This document shows, in pieces, positions 22,564 through 23,051 of a stretch of DNA of 23,051 nucleotides. Every line of letters begins with the position of its first letter. Positions within the stretch are counted from its first letter, which is position 1. The position numbers and the translations under genes were made by a program. The DNA lies in the NCBI GenBank assembly GCA_030043855.1, contig JASHWW010000175.1, positions 1 through 23,051 on the forward strand, read 5' to 3'. Source of the DNA: Thermoplasmata archaeon. GTDB taxonomy: Archaea; Thermoplasmatota; Thermoplasmata; Lutacidiplasmatales; UBA184. Below the pieces are notes generated by a model. It did no database searches and was not told the DNA's origin. It worked only from the letters and a program-made list of their open reading frames with translations.

Positions 22564-23051
22564 GTGGCTTCGAAGGGGGGATCGCACCCGAACCGTCCCG
22601 TCGCGACGTCGATCGCGGCGGTTCGACGGCTGATCATCGCGAAGCAGCGACTCGCCGGGCCCCTCCCCAAGAGCGCCTCGCGGGACGCGATCCTCGAGCT
22701 GGTGCGGGACCTCTGCTACGTGCAGATCGACCCGGTGAACGTGCTCGGGCCCGCCCAGAACACCACGCTGTGGAGCCGCTTGGGGGGATTCCGCGTCGCC
22801 GACCTCAATCGCCTCGTGTGGGAGGAACGGAAGCTGTTCCAGTACGTCGTGCACGCCGCCGCTCTCGTGCGGACCGACGAGTATCCGCTCTACGCCTCGT
22901 ACATGCGGCGGTACCCGGAGTCGCTCTCGAAGTCGTGGGGCGCATGGCGCGACCACGCCCGACACTGGATCCCGCGGCACGCTCGGTTGCGAGCGCAGGT
23001 GCTCCGGGAGCTGCGGGGCGGGCCGCGCCGCCTCAATCAGTTCGCCGCCCA
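22564..23051 (+). CDS. YcaQ/AlkX-type winged-helix DNA glycosylase, 3' end missing
   Basis: The first 162 residues of a protein of the winged-helix HTH_42 family, which includes E. coli YcaQ (AlkX), a glycosylase that unhooks DNA interstrand crosslinks and removes bulky N-alkyl purines. Visible landmarks are YVQIDPVNVLGPAQ with the catalytic-type Q54-I55-D56 motif (the Q-x-D form of YcaQ-like members), the LWSRLGGF segment, and FQYVVHAAALV. The gene runs off the window; the full family length is about 400. GTG at 22564 is the likely start, with a GAGGG at 22554-22558 as a possible ribosome-binding site; no good TATA box was found. It is divergent from DyP. Confidence 0.85.
   Translation, partial: MASKGGSHPNRPVATSIAAVRRLIIAKQRLAGPLPKSASRDAILELVRDLCYVQIDPVNVLGPAQNTTLWSRLGGFRVADLNRLVWEERKLFQYVVHAAALVRTDEYPLYASYMRRYPESLSKSWGAWRDHARHWIPRHARLRAQVLRELRGGPRRLNQFAA

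Noticed and set aside
22384..22980. N-terminal extension of the DyP frame from an ATG at 22980
   Set aside because: It is antisense to the glycosylase gene, is full of Arg/Pro/Gly typical of shadow frames, and crosses the promoter region.
1..23051. Mobile element, phage or defence island
   Set aside because: No transposase, integrase, attachment-type repeat, toxin-antitoxin pair or known defence gene was recognised, and base composition looks even.

Overview
The window looks like chromosomal DNA of a GC-rich archaeon, most plausibly a soil or terrestrial member of the Thermoplasmatota (inferred lineage, low to moderate confidence). Three things point there. Most genes have a short AT-rich box centred about 27 bases before the predicted transcript start, and the start codon often lies at or within about 10 bases of that point, as in archaeal leaderless mRNAs. 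There are very large secreted proteins with many N-glycosylation sequons, YVTN propellers, PKD/Ig-like modules and the repeated 'GLPxGTxW' module common in Thermoplasmata. No sigma-factor promoters or U-tract terminators are evident. I see no tRNA, rRNA, CRISPR array, IS element or phage gene, and base composition looks uniform.

Layout, left to right: the 5' end of a leftward gene of unknown function (1-88); a leftward M3 thimet-type oligopeptidase divergent from a rightward DoxX-like membrane protein; a leftward pair made of a class III cyclase/TolB-like/TPR protein and an EamA transporter, the latter overlapping the DoxX gene tail to tail; a rightward run of a GNAT acetyltransferase, a metallo-beta-lactamase-fold hydrolase, a membrane zinc-ribbon protein, a secreted N-glycosylated protein with a remote GH12-like look, an 881-residue YVTN propeller protein with a structured leader, and an 80-residue zinc-ribbon protein; a second leftward cyclase/TolB/TPR protein, paralogous to the first; a rightward sarcosine-oxidase-type flavoprotein; a leftward Atl alkyltransferase-like protein; a rightward giant PKD plus family-5 substrate-binding protein; a dienelactone hydrolase; a leftward zinc-ribbon protein; a leftward DyP peroxidase whose only sensible start codon is ACG; and the 5' end of a YcaQ/AlkX-type DNA glycosylase at the right edge.

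No single operon encodes a defined new system. Possible themes are peptide scavenging (family-5 binding protein outside, M3 oligopeptidase inside, EamA exporter), surface recognition (propeller, PKD and GH12-like proteins), signalling (two cyclase-TPR paralogues whose catalytic residues are complete and identically placed near their re-assigned GTG starts), and DNA-alkylation repair (Atl with PWHRV, YcaQ-type protein with QID). The observations most worth checking are the ACG-start DyP gene with a tandem GGTTGCA palindrome upstream, the paired archaeal class III cyclases, the hairpin-bearing leader of the propeller gene among otherwise leaderless genes, and the GH12-like secreted protein. Coordinates and residue numbers were worked out by hand from the printed sequence.
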